This document shows positions 54,585-64,000 of a DNA stretch of 64,000 nucleotides, piece by piece. The translations under genes were made by a program, and so were the position numbers. The stretch is from contig NC_073696.1 of the NCBI RefSeq assembly GCF_029784165.1, forward strand, positions 240,668,892-240,732,891, given 5' to 3'. Under the pieces are notes generated by a model, which was not told where the DNA came from, ran no database searches, and saw only the letters and a program-made list of their open reading frames with translations. Position 1 is the stretch's first letter; the number at the start of each line of letters is the position of its first letter. The DNA comes from Wyeomyia smithii. Its lineage: Eukaryota; Arthropoda; Insecta; Diptera; Culicidae.

Positions 54585-57500
54585 CTAGACTGGGGCGTGG
54601 ATGGATTTCAGGAAAACGTATATAAGGGACATGTAGGATAGGTCACGGCTCGCCAAGACATCACGAACAGGAACAGCCGGCTGTCTACCCTCGGCCTGCA
54701 GGGAAGCTATTAATTTAGACCTGGCGTCACGGTGTACAGGGCATGACCAAACCACATGCTCTATGTCGTGATAACCTTCACCACAGGCACAGATACCACT
54801 TTCCCCGAGCCCAACACGACGGAGATGCGCGTCAAATCTATAGTGATTGGACATAAGCTGGGACATCACGCAAATGAAATCCCGACCTACATCCAACCCC
54901 TTGAACCACGGGTTCGTCGACACCTTGGGGATTATGGAATGTAACCACCTTCCCAGTTCCCCTCTGGTCCAAGCATTTTGCCAACTGATGATCGTATTCT
55001 GACGTACAAATGAGAAAAATTCATTAAAGGCAATTGGTCTTTCATAAATTTCACCGTTTGTTGCGCCCACCTTAGCCAAAGAGTCCGCTTTCTCATTGCC
55101 CGGTATCGAGCAGTGAGAAGGGACCCACGCTAAGGTAATCTGAGTAGATTTTTCGGATAAAGCACTCAGATGTTCCCGTATTTTCCCCAGGAAATACGGA
55201 GAGTGCTTAACATCTTTCATCGATCGGAGAGCCTCAATGGAACTGAGACTGTCCGTAAAGATGAAATAATGGTCCGTGGGCATTTTTTCGATAATCCCTA
55301 GGGTGTACTGAATTGCAGCTAATTCTGCGACGTAAACAGAAGCAGGATTATCGAGCTTATGGGAGACGGTTAAATTGTTATTGAAGATACCGAAGCCAGT
55401 GGACCCATCAAGAAGTGATCCGTCAGTGTAGTACATATTGTCGCAGTTGATGTTTCGATATTTATTGGAAAAAATTTTAGGGATCTGCTGCACGCGTAAA
55501 TGATCCGGGATTCCACGAGTTTCTTCTATCATGGATGTATCGAAAAACACAGTAGAATCAGAAGTATTTGATAAGTCGACACGATTTGGAATATTCGAAG
55601 AAGGGTTAATATTTTGGGACATGTGATTGAAATACAATGTCATAAAACGGGTTTGAGAATTAAGTTCGATTAACCTTTCAAAATTTTCAATCACGGGACG
55701 GTTCAAGACCTCACATTTGATTAGAATACGAGAAGACAGGCTCCAGAAGCGGTTTTTCAATGGTAGTACTCCAGCTAAAATCTCCAAACTCATCGTATGG
55801 GTCGACTGCATGCAACCTAAGGCGATACGCAAACAACGATATTGTATTCGCTCCAGTTTGATCAAATGTGTGTTTGCTGCGGAGCGAAAGCAGAAACACC
55901 CGTATTCAATAACAGACAATATCGTTGTTTGGTAAAGCCTTATAAGGTCTCCTGGATGGGCTCCCCACCATTGTCCGGTTATTGTACGAAGAAAATTCAC
56001 TCTTTGTTGACATTTTTTCATCAGATACCTCACGTGACAACCCCAGGTGCCTTTAGAGTCGAACCAGACACCAAGATATTTGTGTACCAAAACCTGAGAA
56101 ATCGTTTTACCCATTAATTGTGTTTGAAGCTGAGCAGGTTCATGCTTCCTAGAAAAAACTACTATCTCAGTCTTCTCCGGAGAGAATTCGATACCTAGCT
56201 GTAAAGCCCAAGCAGACAAATTGTCCAAGGTATCTTGCAATGGTCCTTGCAAATCGGCAGCTTTGGCTCCTGTAACAGAGATTACACTGTCGTCTGCAAG
56301 TTGTCTTATCGTGCATGAATTTGCCAGACATTCGTCGATGTCATTTACATAAAAGTTGTAAAGAAGGGGGCTTAAACATGAGCCCTGGGGAAGACCCATG
56401 TAGCTAATGCGAAAAGTTGCCAAATCGCCATGCGTAAAATGCATGTGCTTTTCGGACAACAAATTGTGCAAAAAATTGTTCAAAATTGGAGAAAATCCTT
56501 GTCGGTGAAGTTTACCCGAAAGAATGTCAATAGAAACGGAATCAAAAGCCCCCTTAATGTCCAAGAACGCAGACGCCATTTGTTCTTTACGAGCATACGC
56601 CAGCTGAATATCTGTTGAAAGCAACGCAAGACAATCATTCGTCCCTTTGGCACGGCGGAAGCCAAATTGAGTTTCTGATAGTAGACCATTTGATTCGACC
56701 CAGTGGTCTAAACGACGGAGTATCATTTTTTCCATCAATTTCCGGATACAGGATAGCATTGCAATCGGCCTATAAGAGTTGTGATTAGAAGCTGGTTTCC
56801 CTGGTTTTTGGATGGCGATCACCTTCACTTGCCTCCAATCCTGCGGTACAATGTTTTGCTCCAGGAACTTATTGAACAAGTTCAACAAGCGCCTCTTGGC
56901 ATTGCCGGGTAGATTCTTCAACAAGTTGAATTTGATTCTATCTAATCCAGGCGCGTTATTGTTACAGGACAGGAGGGCAACTGAAAGTTCTGCCATCGTA
57001 AAAGGTGATTCTATCGCGTCGTGGCCCGGAGACGCATCGCGAACAATATTTTGCTCAGGAACAGAGTCCGGACATACTTTCCTGGCAAAATCAAATATCC
57101 ACCTACTTGAAGACTCCTCGCTTTCGTTGACCGTTACGCGATTCCGCATTCTTCGGGCTGTGTTCCAAAGAGTGCTCATCGATGTCTCCCTCGACGTCTC
57201 GTTCACGAACCGACGCCAATATCCACGTTTCTTTGCTTTAGCCAAGCTTTTAAGCTTGGTATCAAGCTCCGAATACCGTAAATAGTCGCCAGGTATACCT
57301 CCCGTCTGGTAGGCCTTAAACGCGTCGGATCTTTGCGTGTAGACATCGGAGCACTCTTGGTCCCACCACGGAGTGGGAGGCCGTTCTTTGATCGTTACGC
57401 CGGGATATTTCTTCGTTTGGGCTTGCAACGCGGCGTCGAGAATCAAGCCCGCGAGGAGGTTGTATTCTTCAAGTGGTGAATGATGTTGAATCGACTCGAC

Positions 57501-58292
57501 CGCTTTTGAAATCATTTCCTCGTATAACTTCCAATCGACATTTCGTGTGAGGTCATACGGAATGTCAATTGGTCGCATGCGAGTTGACCCGTTAGTAATT
57601 GAAATAAGAATAGGCAGATGGTCGCTACCGTGAGGATCGAGGATTACCTTCCATGTGCAATCCAACCGTAGCGACGTCGAACATAAGGATAGATCCAAAG
57701 CGCTTGGGCGCGCTGGAGGTTTCGGGATACGTGTCATTTCACCGTTGTTTAAAATAGTCATGTCGAAGTCATCGCAAAGGTTATAGATTAAAGAGGAGCG
57801 GTTATCATTGTATGGGGAACCCCAAGCCACGCCATGAGAGTTGAAGTCTCCCAAAATCAAACGTGGCGAGGGAAGAAGTTCTATTAAATCAAAGAGCAGC
57901 CGTTGCCCAACCTGTGCTCTGGGGGGAATATATATTGAGGCAATACAAAGCTCTTTACCTTGTATTGTCATTTGACATGCGACAACTTCGATGCCTGGAA
58001 TCGAGGGGAGGTTAATACGATAGAAAGAATAGCACTTTTTAATCCCTAAAAGTACTCCTCCATATGGGGTGTCTCGATCAAGGCGAATAATATTAAAATC
58101 ATGGAAGTTGAGATCAATATTTGAAGTAAGCCAAGTTTCACAAAGGGAAAATGCATCGCATTTGTTTTTATTTATCAAAACTTTAAACGAATCAATTTTT
58201 GGTAAAATACTTCTACAATTCCACTGTAAGACAGAGATAGAATCCTTCATATACGCAGTTGAATTAGGCATCGAAGGATACAATCGCTGCAA
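54585..58292 (-). CDS. LINE ORF2: endonuclease-RT-RNase H, 1,235 aa
   Basis: An intact polyprotein-like ORF2 that would nick target DNA, reverse-transcribe the element RNA at the nick and remove RNA. Apurinic-type endonuclease: N25 (QWNCRS), E52 (CETWL), D149/N151 (LGDFNSHGVAWG), D224-H225 (SDHLP). Reverse transcriptase: motif A FLDIKGAFDSVS (~577), motif B GLPQGSCLSPLLYN, motif C LADDSVIS (~666). RNase H (~950-1085): YTDGSLLDGSTGF, AELAAIQYTL, FTDSLSSIEAL and NEKADSLAKV supply the usual D-E-D-D set. A CACGEGYHDIEHVVWSC finger is near the C-terminus. The ATG overlaps the end of ORF1 by 29 nt in the +1 frame, so translation probably depends on reinitiation or frameshifting. All key residues are present. 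Confidence 0.93.
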   Translation of the reverse strand: MQRLYPSMPNSTAYMKDSISVLQWNCRSILPKIDSFKVLINKNKCDAFSLCETWLTSNIDLNFHDFNIIRLDRDTPYGGVLLGIKKCYSFYRINLPSIPGIEVVACQMTIQGKELCIASIYIPPRAQVGQRLLFDLIELLPSPRLILGDFNSHGVAWGSPYNDNRSSLIYNLCDDFDMTILNNGEMTRIPKPPARPSALDLSLCSTSLRLDCTWKVILDPHGSDHLPILISITNGSTRMRPIDIPYDLTRNVDWKLYEEMISKAVESIQHHSPLEEYNLLAGLILDAALQAQTKKYPGVTIKERPPTPWWDQECSDVYTQRSDAFKAYQTGGIPGDYLRYSELDTKLKSLAKAKKRGYWRRFVNETSRETSMSTLWNTARRMRNRVTVNESEESSSRWIFDFARKVCPDSVPEQNIVRDASPGHDAIESPFTMAELSVALLSCNNNAPGLDRIKFNLLKNLPGNAKRRLLNLFNKFLEQNIVPQDWRQVKVIAIQKPGKPASNHNSYRPIAMLSCIRKLMEKMILRRLDHWVESNGLLSETQFGFRRAKGTNDCLALLSTDIQLAYARKEQMASAFLDIKGAFDSVSIDILSGKLHRQGFSPILNNFLHNLLSEKHMHFTHGDLATFRISYMGLPQGSCLSPLLYNFYVNDIDECLANSCTIRQLADDSVISVTGAKAADLQGPLQDTLDNLSAWALQLGIEFSPEKTEIVVFSRKHEPAQLQTQLMGKTISQVLVHKYLGVWFDSKGTWGCHVRYLMKKCQQRVNFLRTITGQWWGAHPGDLIRLYQTTILSVIEYGCFCFRSAANTHLIKLERIQYRCLRIALGCMQSTHTMSLEILAGVLPLKNRFWSLSSRILIKCEVLNRPVIENFERLIELNSQTRFMTLYFNHMSQNINPSSNIPNRVDLSNTSDSTVFFDTSMIEETRGIPDHLRVQQIPKIFSNKYRNINCDNMYYTDGSLLDGSTGFGIFNNNLTVSHKLDNPASVYVAELAAIQYTLGIIEKMPTDHYFIFTDSLSSIEALRSMKDVKHSPYFLGKIREHLSALSEKSTQITLAWVPSHCSIPGNEKADSLAKVGATNGEIYERPIAFNEFFSFVRQNTIISWQNAWTRGELGRWLHSIIPKVSTNPWFKGLDVGRDFICVMSQLMSNHYRFDAHLRRVGLGESGICACGEGYHDIEHVVWSCPVHRDARSKLIASLQAEGRQPAVPVRDVLASRDLSYMSLIYVFLKSIHAPV

Positions 58293-59634
58293 GGAGAGGC
58301 CATTGGGCAGTCAACTGCTTCAAAAATGATCTAACTGTTGGGAGGAATGCTGTAAGAAAAATTTTAATTGGATCGGGTACATTGAAAGTTTCAAAAATCC
58401 AGTCCACAATGTCAGAAAATTTCACTAATCCAGAGTTTGTTTCATCAACTGGGAGTGTAAAAGGAGCAACTGGGGTTTTAGATGTTCCTGGCAGTGCTGG
58501 GAACTCCTTCTGGGACTTTAAATTTGCCAGCCCAGGAGGAGTTTGCTTCGGTTTTTCCGCAGCACTGTTTGGTTTGTTTGTAACTTTCATTTCACTTTGA
58601 GAAATCTTAGGACCTTTTCTGGGAAGTTTAGGAGAGGAAGTATTTTTCCTCTTTCTAGACTCCCCAGGATTGGCGTAAGATGCTCCCGCTGGTGAATCGT
58701 CAGAATCGGTTTCCTCAGAGGGCAACAGATCGAAGGGGTTCGAAGTAACGGGAGAAGTGGTAACGGTCTTCTTCAGCATGTCAGCGTAGGAACGCTTTGA
58801 ACGCTCTTTGAGAGACCGTTTTATTTTATCCCTGCGCTGCATGTACACCGCACATGTCGAGAGCTCATGCAGATTTTCTCCGCAGTGAATACACTTTTCA
58901 GCGTTAACACTGCAAGAATCTTCCGCATGAGACTCCCCACACTTGCCACAACGTGCCTTATTGCAGCTGTAGGCGGCTGTATGGCCTAACTGCTTGCAAT
59001 TCAGGCAGTTCATGACGCGGGGCACGTAGAGCCTCACAGGGAGACGAACCCGGTGGATCGAGACGTGGCTTGGTAGTGCAGACCCGGCGAACGTAACTCG
59101 AAACGAGTCTGACGGAGTGTATACTGTTTTGCCACCGATGATCGATGCTGACCGCAATTGCTTGCAGTCGAGCACCTTTACTTCGGGACACGTTTTGTTC
59201 TTAAAGCACCCTTTGGCACTTTGCAGTATACACTCGACGGACAGACTCGAATCGGTTATGACACCGTCGATCTCCACGTCTCGTGCGGGTATGTAAACGC
59301 GATACTCGCGTGTGAAGAGCTCAGAGCAAGCTATATCGTTGGCCTCTTTCAGGTTACCGACCACGACACGGAGCTTGTTAGGCCGGACCTTGGAAATTTC
59401 GGTCACGCCCTTGTACTCCTTCGTCAGGTCTTTAGAAATCTGCAAGAGGTTCAACTTTTTCGATTTCGGTCCTGCCTTTGGCCGAAAATAAACAGTATAG
59501 CTGCCCTGGGCTCCGTCTGGGTAAAGCCTGGGGCGAGGGGGGACTGAAGAATGAACAGGGGAGGGGGTAACAGAAGGGTCAGGGTCAGAGGGGTTCGGGG
59601 ATGGTGGCGCGGGAGGCGAGGGATCTACATCCAT
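58264..59634 (-). CDS. LINE ORF1: gag-like nucleic-acid-binding protein, 456 aa
   Basis: Pro/Ser-rich N-terminus (1-45), a gag-like domain (about 45-205) and three zinc knuckles: C210-C213-H218, C229-C232-H236-C241 and C248-C251-H256-C261. In the first knuckle the canonical last Cys (223) is Ser and the next residue (224) is Cys, whereas the copy at 29235 has Cys at both. A basic, Ser/Pro-rich C-terminal third follows. The ATG at 59634 lies about 450 bases from the 5' end of the element and matches the start in the other copy. The protein would coat the element RNA and help strand annealing during insertion. The frame is complete, unlike its sister copy. Confidence 0.92.
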   Translation of the reverse strand: MDVDPSPPAPPSPNPSDPDPSVTPSPVHSSVPPRPRLYPDGAQGSYTVYFRPKAGPKSKKLNLLQISKDLTKEYKGVTEISKVRPNKLRVVVGNLKEANDIACSELFTREYRVYIPARDVEIDGVITDSSLSVECILQSAKGCFKNKTCPEVKVLDCKQLRSASIIGGKTVYTPSDSFRVTFAGSALPSHVSIHRVRLPVRLYVPRVMNCLNCKQLGHTAAYSCNKARCGKCGESHAEDSCSVNAEKCIHCGENLHELSTCAVYMQRRDKIKRSLKERSKRSYADMLKKTVTTSPVTSNPFDLLPSEETDSDDSPAGASYANPGESRKRKNTSSPKLPRKGPKISQSEMKVTNKPNSAAEKPKQTPPGLANLKSQKEFPALPGTSKTPVAPFTLPVDETNSGLVKFSDIVDWIFETFNVPDPIKIFLTAFLPTVRSFLKQLTAQWPLLAAIVSFDA

Positions 59635-60046
59635 CGCGCTATGTTTAGCGCACTAGCGCTGACAAGAACACGTACCTTTTTATTTCTCCCTTCCAGTAAG
59701 GTTGGTTGTCCGATCGTTCGAAGTAGCAGCCGTTACAGCCAGCAGCACCAATACAGCAGCACCAAACAGCCACCAGCAGCGAGCCAGGTGTGAGATCACT
59801 CCACACAGCGATACGACTCGCTGACACTGATGGCTTCTTCTTTTTCCTCGTTTGTGTCTCGTCCACTGCTGTAGCACAATCCAGCCAGCAGCCAAATCGG
59901 CTTACGCACCAGCTGGCAGTCACGATGCGAAACAGTTGCACAAAGGAACGACCTTGAACCCGGATTTATTTCACTCGACCAGGCAAACAATGCCAACACT
60001 TGTTCACACGTCTTTTGTTTTATACTCTATCGGACCGATCACCAAA

Positions 60047-60082
60047 CACGTCCAGTACTGATGCGTGTTCGGCACAGAATGA
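60047..60082 (-). promoter_or_regulatory. Internal Inr + DPE promoter of the intact LINE
   Basis: TCATTC (60082-60077) fits TCAKTY with A+1 at 60080. GGACGTG (60053-60047) lies exactly at +28 to +34 and fits the DPE consensus RGWYV better than in the other copy (GGATGTG). No TATA box is required in such promoters. Confidence 0.72.
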
Positions 60083-60094
60083 GAATTTACTTTT

Positions 60095-60960
60095 GTTTTG
60101 ATTGTTATAACCCCAGTTTTGCGATGTTAATTTGTGTTTTTATAACGATCATCTCCTAAGTTTTAGCAACAATAATCTTTATCAAAAATCAAGAAACTTT
60201 TAAGGGAAACTGAAAATAGAATATAGTGTAAGTACATGAACTTCAGTTTAAAATTAAATTAATCATAAAAAAAACACAAAAGTTGCACATTTGAGAGGCA
60301 AACTAGCTAAAAGCTGAAAACCTCTCTAATAAAGAAATAATAAAAAAGTTGTACATTTGAACGAGAAACAAATGTAAACAATTTTAAGATGCAAATCAAA
60401 TTGAAAAATTAAACTAATCACACGACTGCGCATTCTGAATTTTGCAGCAATGAATAAATTAATCGAACGGAGTTGAGACTTCTTTCAGTTGTAATTTTTA
60501 GGATAAATTAAGCTTGTAATTTTAAAATTGAAGAACTAATAAATTTGAAATCAAACAAAGCGAGCAATATATCATTTCGAAACTTTCTGAACTGCATAAA
60601 TGCAGCGTGAAAGTTTGTTTCTAGGATGAATTTTACGAACATGAAAAAAATCGTTACTCCTCGCGTGATGAAATTTGTTCTGGCATGCGAAAATGTTTCA
60701 TTTCAGCTGGCTGCATTCGCAGTCGTTGGAAGAAACAAGATCTTTCCCAGCAGCACGGTTGTGTCAAGATAGCATTCAACAAAAGGCAACAGCAAAAAAC
60801 CACGTTCCAACGTTCATTAAAAACAATTCATTATTATTCAAATCGTAAAACAATGTTGAATAATTTCGCTCAAAAACATTCCCACTCCAGCTCAGGTGTT
60901 CCGAAATACATGCAGCACAGAGAATGCATTCGACCGAGTTTATTTAGCACCACTCGCTTT
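60095..60960. other. AT-rich interval, probable intron start of the 61212 gene
   Basis: No exon recognised. If the signal-peptide exon at 60967-61212 is real, this is the beginning of its first intron, into which the intact LINE lies inserted further on. Confidence 0.4.
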
Positions 60961-60966
60961 CCTTAC

Positions 60967-61212
60967 CTGCGGTTGGTGGGCGCTTTCCGCCGTTGCAATA
61001 TCCGTGGAATCCTCATTTTGCTCGTCATCTTCCAGTTGCACCGGCGGCAATGACGACGACGTTGACAAGTGTGGCTGTGCTGCTGGATCGGCCATTGACA
61101 CCGTCGAAGCCGATAGTTCCGGTTCGGCAAAAGAACATTTATTCATCACGGAAAACAGCACCACCGCTAGCAACGGCACCAGTTTCATCCTGTTAAACAC
61201 TCGCACCTTCAT
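60967..61212 (-). CDS. First coding exon of a secreted protein (82 codons)
   Basis: Reading on the minus strand from ATG at 61212, the frame gives MKVRVFNRMKLVPLLAVVLF and a Cys-Ser-Phe-Ala site near residue 29. That is a textbook signal peptide: basic start, hydrophobic core and small residue at the cut. The mature part is Ser/Pro/Ala-rich, then acidic (EDDEQNEDSTD). At 60967 the frame reaches a strong donor CAG|GTAAGG in phase 0; without splicing it runs only eight residues further to a stop. The ATG context (CCGAAATG) is acceptable, and a second ATG lies at codon 9. No family is recognised from 82 residues. The next exon should lie to the left, beyond 60.9 kb. A chance open frame remains possible. 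Confidence 0.55.
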
Positions 61213-63144
61213 TTCGGTTTGTGCAAACTACCGGTTTTTCGTTCGGGATGGAACAAAAGAAGAGTTGAATTTCAACAACAGCTCGAACCGAAAAAAAATA
61301 ATATAATAACAAACACCAAACGGATCCTTTTCCTCCCCGTTCACTGCAAGCGGTAGAGAAATTGCATTTCCAGCATAGCTCGACGCGGTTCTTTGTTTTT
61401 CTTCTTCGCGTACACAGAGGAAGACACCCTCGATTGCTCGCGTGTCCGCCCCGCAAACTGTTTGTACGGTATTCACTTTTGAACAACACTTACAACACCT
61501 TAGCCGATAACCCACACCGTGTAAAATCACTCACAGTCCAATTGCTGTTATAATTAATACCTGCCGCAAAAGTAACATGATGCCACATTCAATCTTCTTC
61601 TACATTGTTCTTTGTCATGCATAACCAAATTCATTCCACGTGTATAACCAGCCGCTCTGCGGTGAAAGGCGCGAAAAATTATTTTCTAACCAGCTTTGTT
61701 GCCCACTAAGCTAATCAATCACACGCGGGGTTTTCTCCCTTTCTCTGTTCTATTGATGTTGACATGACACTCTGCAGTCTTCAGAACCGTAACCAATTTG
61801 CAGCAATTTTGACAATGTTTGGATGTCGCACTAGTTAAAAACACTATTCACAGTTTACGGGTTGGATCCCGAAATCCGAATTCGAATTCAAGTCCGCGCT
61901 TTCAGCAGATCTGCTGTTGATGGTCCAAAGCCTACCGAAAGACTGGCTTTGATGGCTCCATTCAGCGCCCACCAAAGTCGGGCTGCCCGAGTCAGTGCAA
62001 AAGCATGCGGGGGGATACCCACAGGTGGATGCTGCGGACTTCGCTACAGCTGGCCTACGGCTCCGTAGCGCGGTTTGTTTGTATCTCGTTCGTACGGACT
62101 ACGGAGATTCCAAGCGGGACTCGCGCCAGTGCTGCCGCTTTATGGTAGATATGAGGCAGATTCCCTCTTAGGTGTGATGATAGATTCGGTTGCCTATAAC
62201 CGCCTCACCCCAAAAAAAATAATTTTTTTTTCTTCATTCAGTTCTCTGGAGATTCGTCTATGAGTGCTCTTACGATTTTTTTTTGTTTGAGTAGATAGAA
62301 ATATTTCGAAGATTTGGTTTAAACTTGTACTTAATCTTACTTGTGCTAACTTTCAACTTTTTTAATGGTTTAGTTGGTTAGTTACCGATAAATAACACAT
62401 TGGATCAATTTTTATGCATTTTTTTCTTCATTGTTCGAAAATATTTATTTTCATTTCCTCAATCAACCCCAATCTTGCATCCCTATTCACCGGCAGCAGC
62501 ACTGCATCTGAGCCGAACGCCATCGTCGTCGTCGAGCGAGCGGGAGAAAGCTTCTCGCGCTCAGCTCACAGCACAACACAAGTCCGGACCCGAAGTACGA
62601 CAAAAGCACACGCAAAGATGCTGTATACCAAACCGAAGCATGATTGTTTTGCTTTTTCGTTATGCACAGGCAAGCACCAGCAGCACATTCCACACCCGAC
62701 CGGTCAGGCGAGGAAAACTGTCGCTTTTATGCTTTTCATATGCACAGAAGCGACCGAGCGGCTGACGACGGGTGGAAACTAATGCAGCCGGCAAAAGTGT
62801 TGTGCTTTTGTGCCCGAATCGAAGCGGGGTTCGAAGCGGATTAACGCTGTTTGCATTGCCGATTTGCACCAGTTCCGGGAAGTGCGCACCAAACGAACGT
62901 ACGTTCGGTTGTGCGACAGGACACATGTTAACACTCCTGATCCGGTATTGTTCTTCCGCGAAAGTGTCGAAAAATGGTGATTTGTGTTTCGTAGGTTCAT
63001 GGGTCTCTGCAGATAACATTCGGGTCGATCGGGTAGAACGTACATTTCGGATATTGTATTTTGGAATGTCTTTGGTATGCATTTTCATTATTACCATGGT
63101 GCAGTAGAAGGATCCTGGCTACACATGATTCACTCGAAAGAGTA
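61213..63144. promoter_or_regulatory. Upstream region of the 61212 exon, GC-richer
   Basis: From 61200 to about 62200 and again at 62480-63110 the DNA is less AT-rich and has no repeat signatures, as expected for 5' UTR and promoter of a minus-strand gene. Several overlapping open frames occur on both strands at 62.4-63.1 kb, none with a domain. No TATA box stands out. The evidence is by position only. Confidence 0.35.
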
Positions 63145-63229
63145 AAGCAGGTATTAGACGAAGCAAATATGCACAAAATTAAATCTGTATTGAAAAATAG
63201 CAAATATTTGCTTCGTCTAATACCTGCTT
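63145..63229. repeat. Perfect 26 bp-arm hairpin
   Basis: 63145-63170 (AAGCAGGTATTAGACGAAGC...) and 63204-63229 are exact reverse complements with a 33 nt AT-rich loop. The size suits a pre-miRNA-like stem-loop or a tiny TIR element. Confidence 0.8.
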
Positions 63230-64000
63230 AAGAGAATGCTCGTGTTATCCTAATCGACAACCGATTTAGCATAAACCTCTTTGCTAGATTTTTACTCGAA
63301 TAGTCCTCATACAACTTGTTCATGAATCTTTACTTTGGCGACTCACACAGTTTCTGATTTTAAGCATATTCAAAATAACGTCATTGAAAAAATTACGATG
63401 CATTCAACTTCATATTGAAAAAAAAATCATAACTTTACTACAATTCACAAATTTATTTTAATTTTTTATTTGGCAGAGACCTCAATTACATAAATCATTT
63501 TTTGACTTCAAACTACGTCTCTCAAGAAGGTTTGTTACAGAGAAAAAAATGGAAATCTAGAAACATGACATGGGACTCTTGTTTCTTTCCAAATGCCGGT
63601 TAGTTTTCAAAGGATTTCTCTCGTTCCCGCAGTAATCAATTGAAAATTATACTGGTTAACACATATTTTGTCCTACGGCTCGAACTGAAAAAAAAAAGAT
63701 TACAGGTAAGTTCCCTTTTTGGTAACACGCTTCTCAATTTTCAGTTGCCAAATATGGAACATTGCCAAAAACGGAACATTTTTTTCCTGAGATTTTTTTG
63801 TGTTTTTGTCACTTTGAATATTGGTAAACAACATTTAAATATTAATTGGACATTACATTCACCCTCAAGTGTCTTCAATTTTGTCTTACGAGTGAGATTG
63901 CAACTGATCACTTAAGGCGCAACAAAGGATTGGTTCTATATATTCTCCTTCTTCTTCCTGTCCTATTGCTGAAGAGTCATAGGGTATCCTATTGCTTCTA
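63230..64000. other. AT-rich end of window with a family F trace
   Basis: Around 63560-63665 blocks such as TTTTCAAAGGATTTCTCTCG and GCAGTAATCAATTGAAAATTATA resemble repeat family F. No gene was recognised up to the window end. Confidence 0.4.

Larger units (their letters stand above)
54205..60081 (-). mobile_element. Full-length, apparently intact I-type LINE
   Basis: On the minus strand the element runs from CATTCTGTGCCGAACACGC (60081) to a 3' end AAATAAATGTTATGTGAAG and a 16-base A tail (T run 54205-54220). The 12-base sequence GAATTTACTTTT is present at both edges (54197-54208 and 60083-60094). It is a target duplication, though up to four bases may belong to the tail. Both ORFs are open, the internal promoter is present, and ends and tail are complete. 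It shares family, ends and reading frames with the broken copy at 28932-34676, in opposite orientation. This is the best candidate in the window for a recently mobile element. Confidence 0.95.

Noticed and set aside
62400..63107. Overlapping 120-145 codon frames near the right end
   Set aside because: They overlap on both strands in GC-richer DNA, and none shows a domain or a clear signal peptide.

Overview
The window looks like a stretch of a large, repeat-rich insect genome, most probably a culicine (Aedes-like) mosquito. The reasons are the mix of I-, R1-, Loa- and Jockey-type non-LTR retrotransposons, the tRNA-derived SINEs, the many short TIR and foldback elements, the 77-80 nt introns, and the AT-rich intergenic DNA. 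There is no rRNA gene, standard tRNA gene, CRISPR array or prokaryotic operon. The species call is inference; no database search was run.

Host-type genes are few. At 10.3-11.4 kb there is an intact two-exon BTB/BACK gene with a short Cys-rich tail. A broken paralogue with the same intron position lies at 18.7-19.85 kb, and a promoter-plus-start remnant of a third copy at 17.8-17.9 kb, so this is a decaying local gene family. Next to it, at 20.45-21.83 kb, is a degenerate USP7-like deubiquitinase exon. It has a frameshift, an internal stop and two changed catalytic residues, and it is still flanked by a splice acceptor and a splice donor. At 60.97-61.21 kb (minus) there is a likely first coding exon of a secreted protein ending at a splice donor; its later exons are not visible.

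Most of the rest is mobile DNA. 0-9 kb: short TIR and hairpin elements, a CACGCTATA-type minisatellite and a tRNA-Val-like SINE. 12.9-16.5 kb: a ~173 bp tandem array holding a solo LTR, a 91 bp retroposed fragment and a 411 bp (TA)n tract, followed by a second satellite. 22-24 kb: a ~515 bp repeat in three direct copies and one inverted copy, carrying a 125 bp hairpin insertion and a SINE. 26-28.9 kb: a TIR element, a foldback and a Jockey-like relic. 28.93-34.68 kb: a full-length but mutated I-type LINE. 34.7-37.4 kb: a TIR element with a pogo-like element nested in it. 39.3-40.2 kb: a ~900 bp foldback. 43.0-46.5 kb: an R1-type LINE with a fused ORF1/ORF2, inserted in another repeat. 51.7-53.4 kb: a Loa-type fragment. 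54.2-60.1 kb (minus): an intact, probably recent copy of the same I-type LINE family as at 29 kb.

The strongest observations are these. (1) The intact I-type LINE has both ORFs open, target-site duplications, a poly-A tail and an internal Inr+DPE promoter at the expected spacing. (2) The R1-type element has one open frame made by an in-frame ORF1-ORF2 deletion fusion. (3) The USP7 relic has changed catalytic residues. (4) The BTB family has intact, broken and remnant copies. (5) Several insertions can be dated or proved against empty sites inside the window itself.
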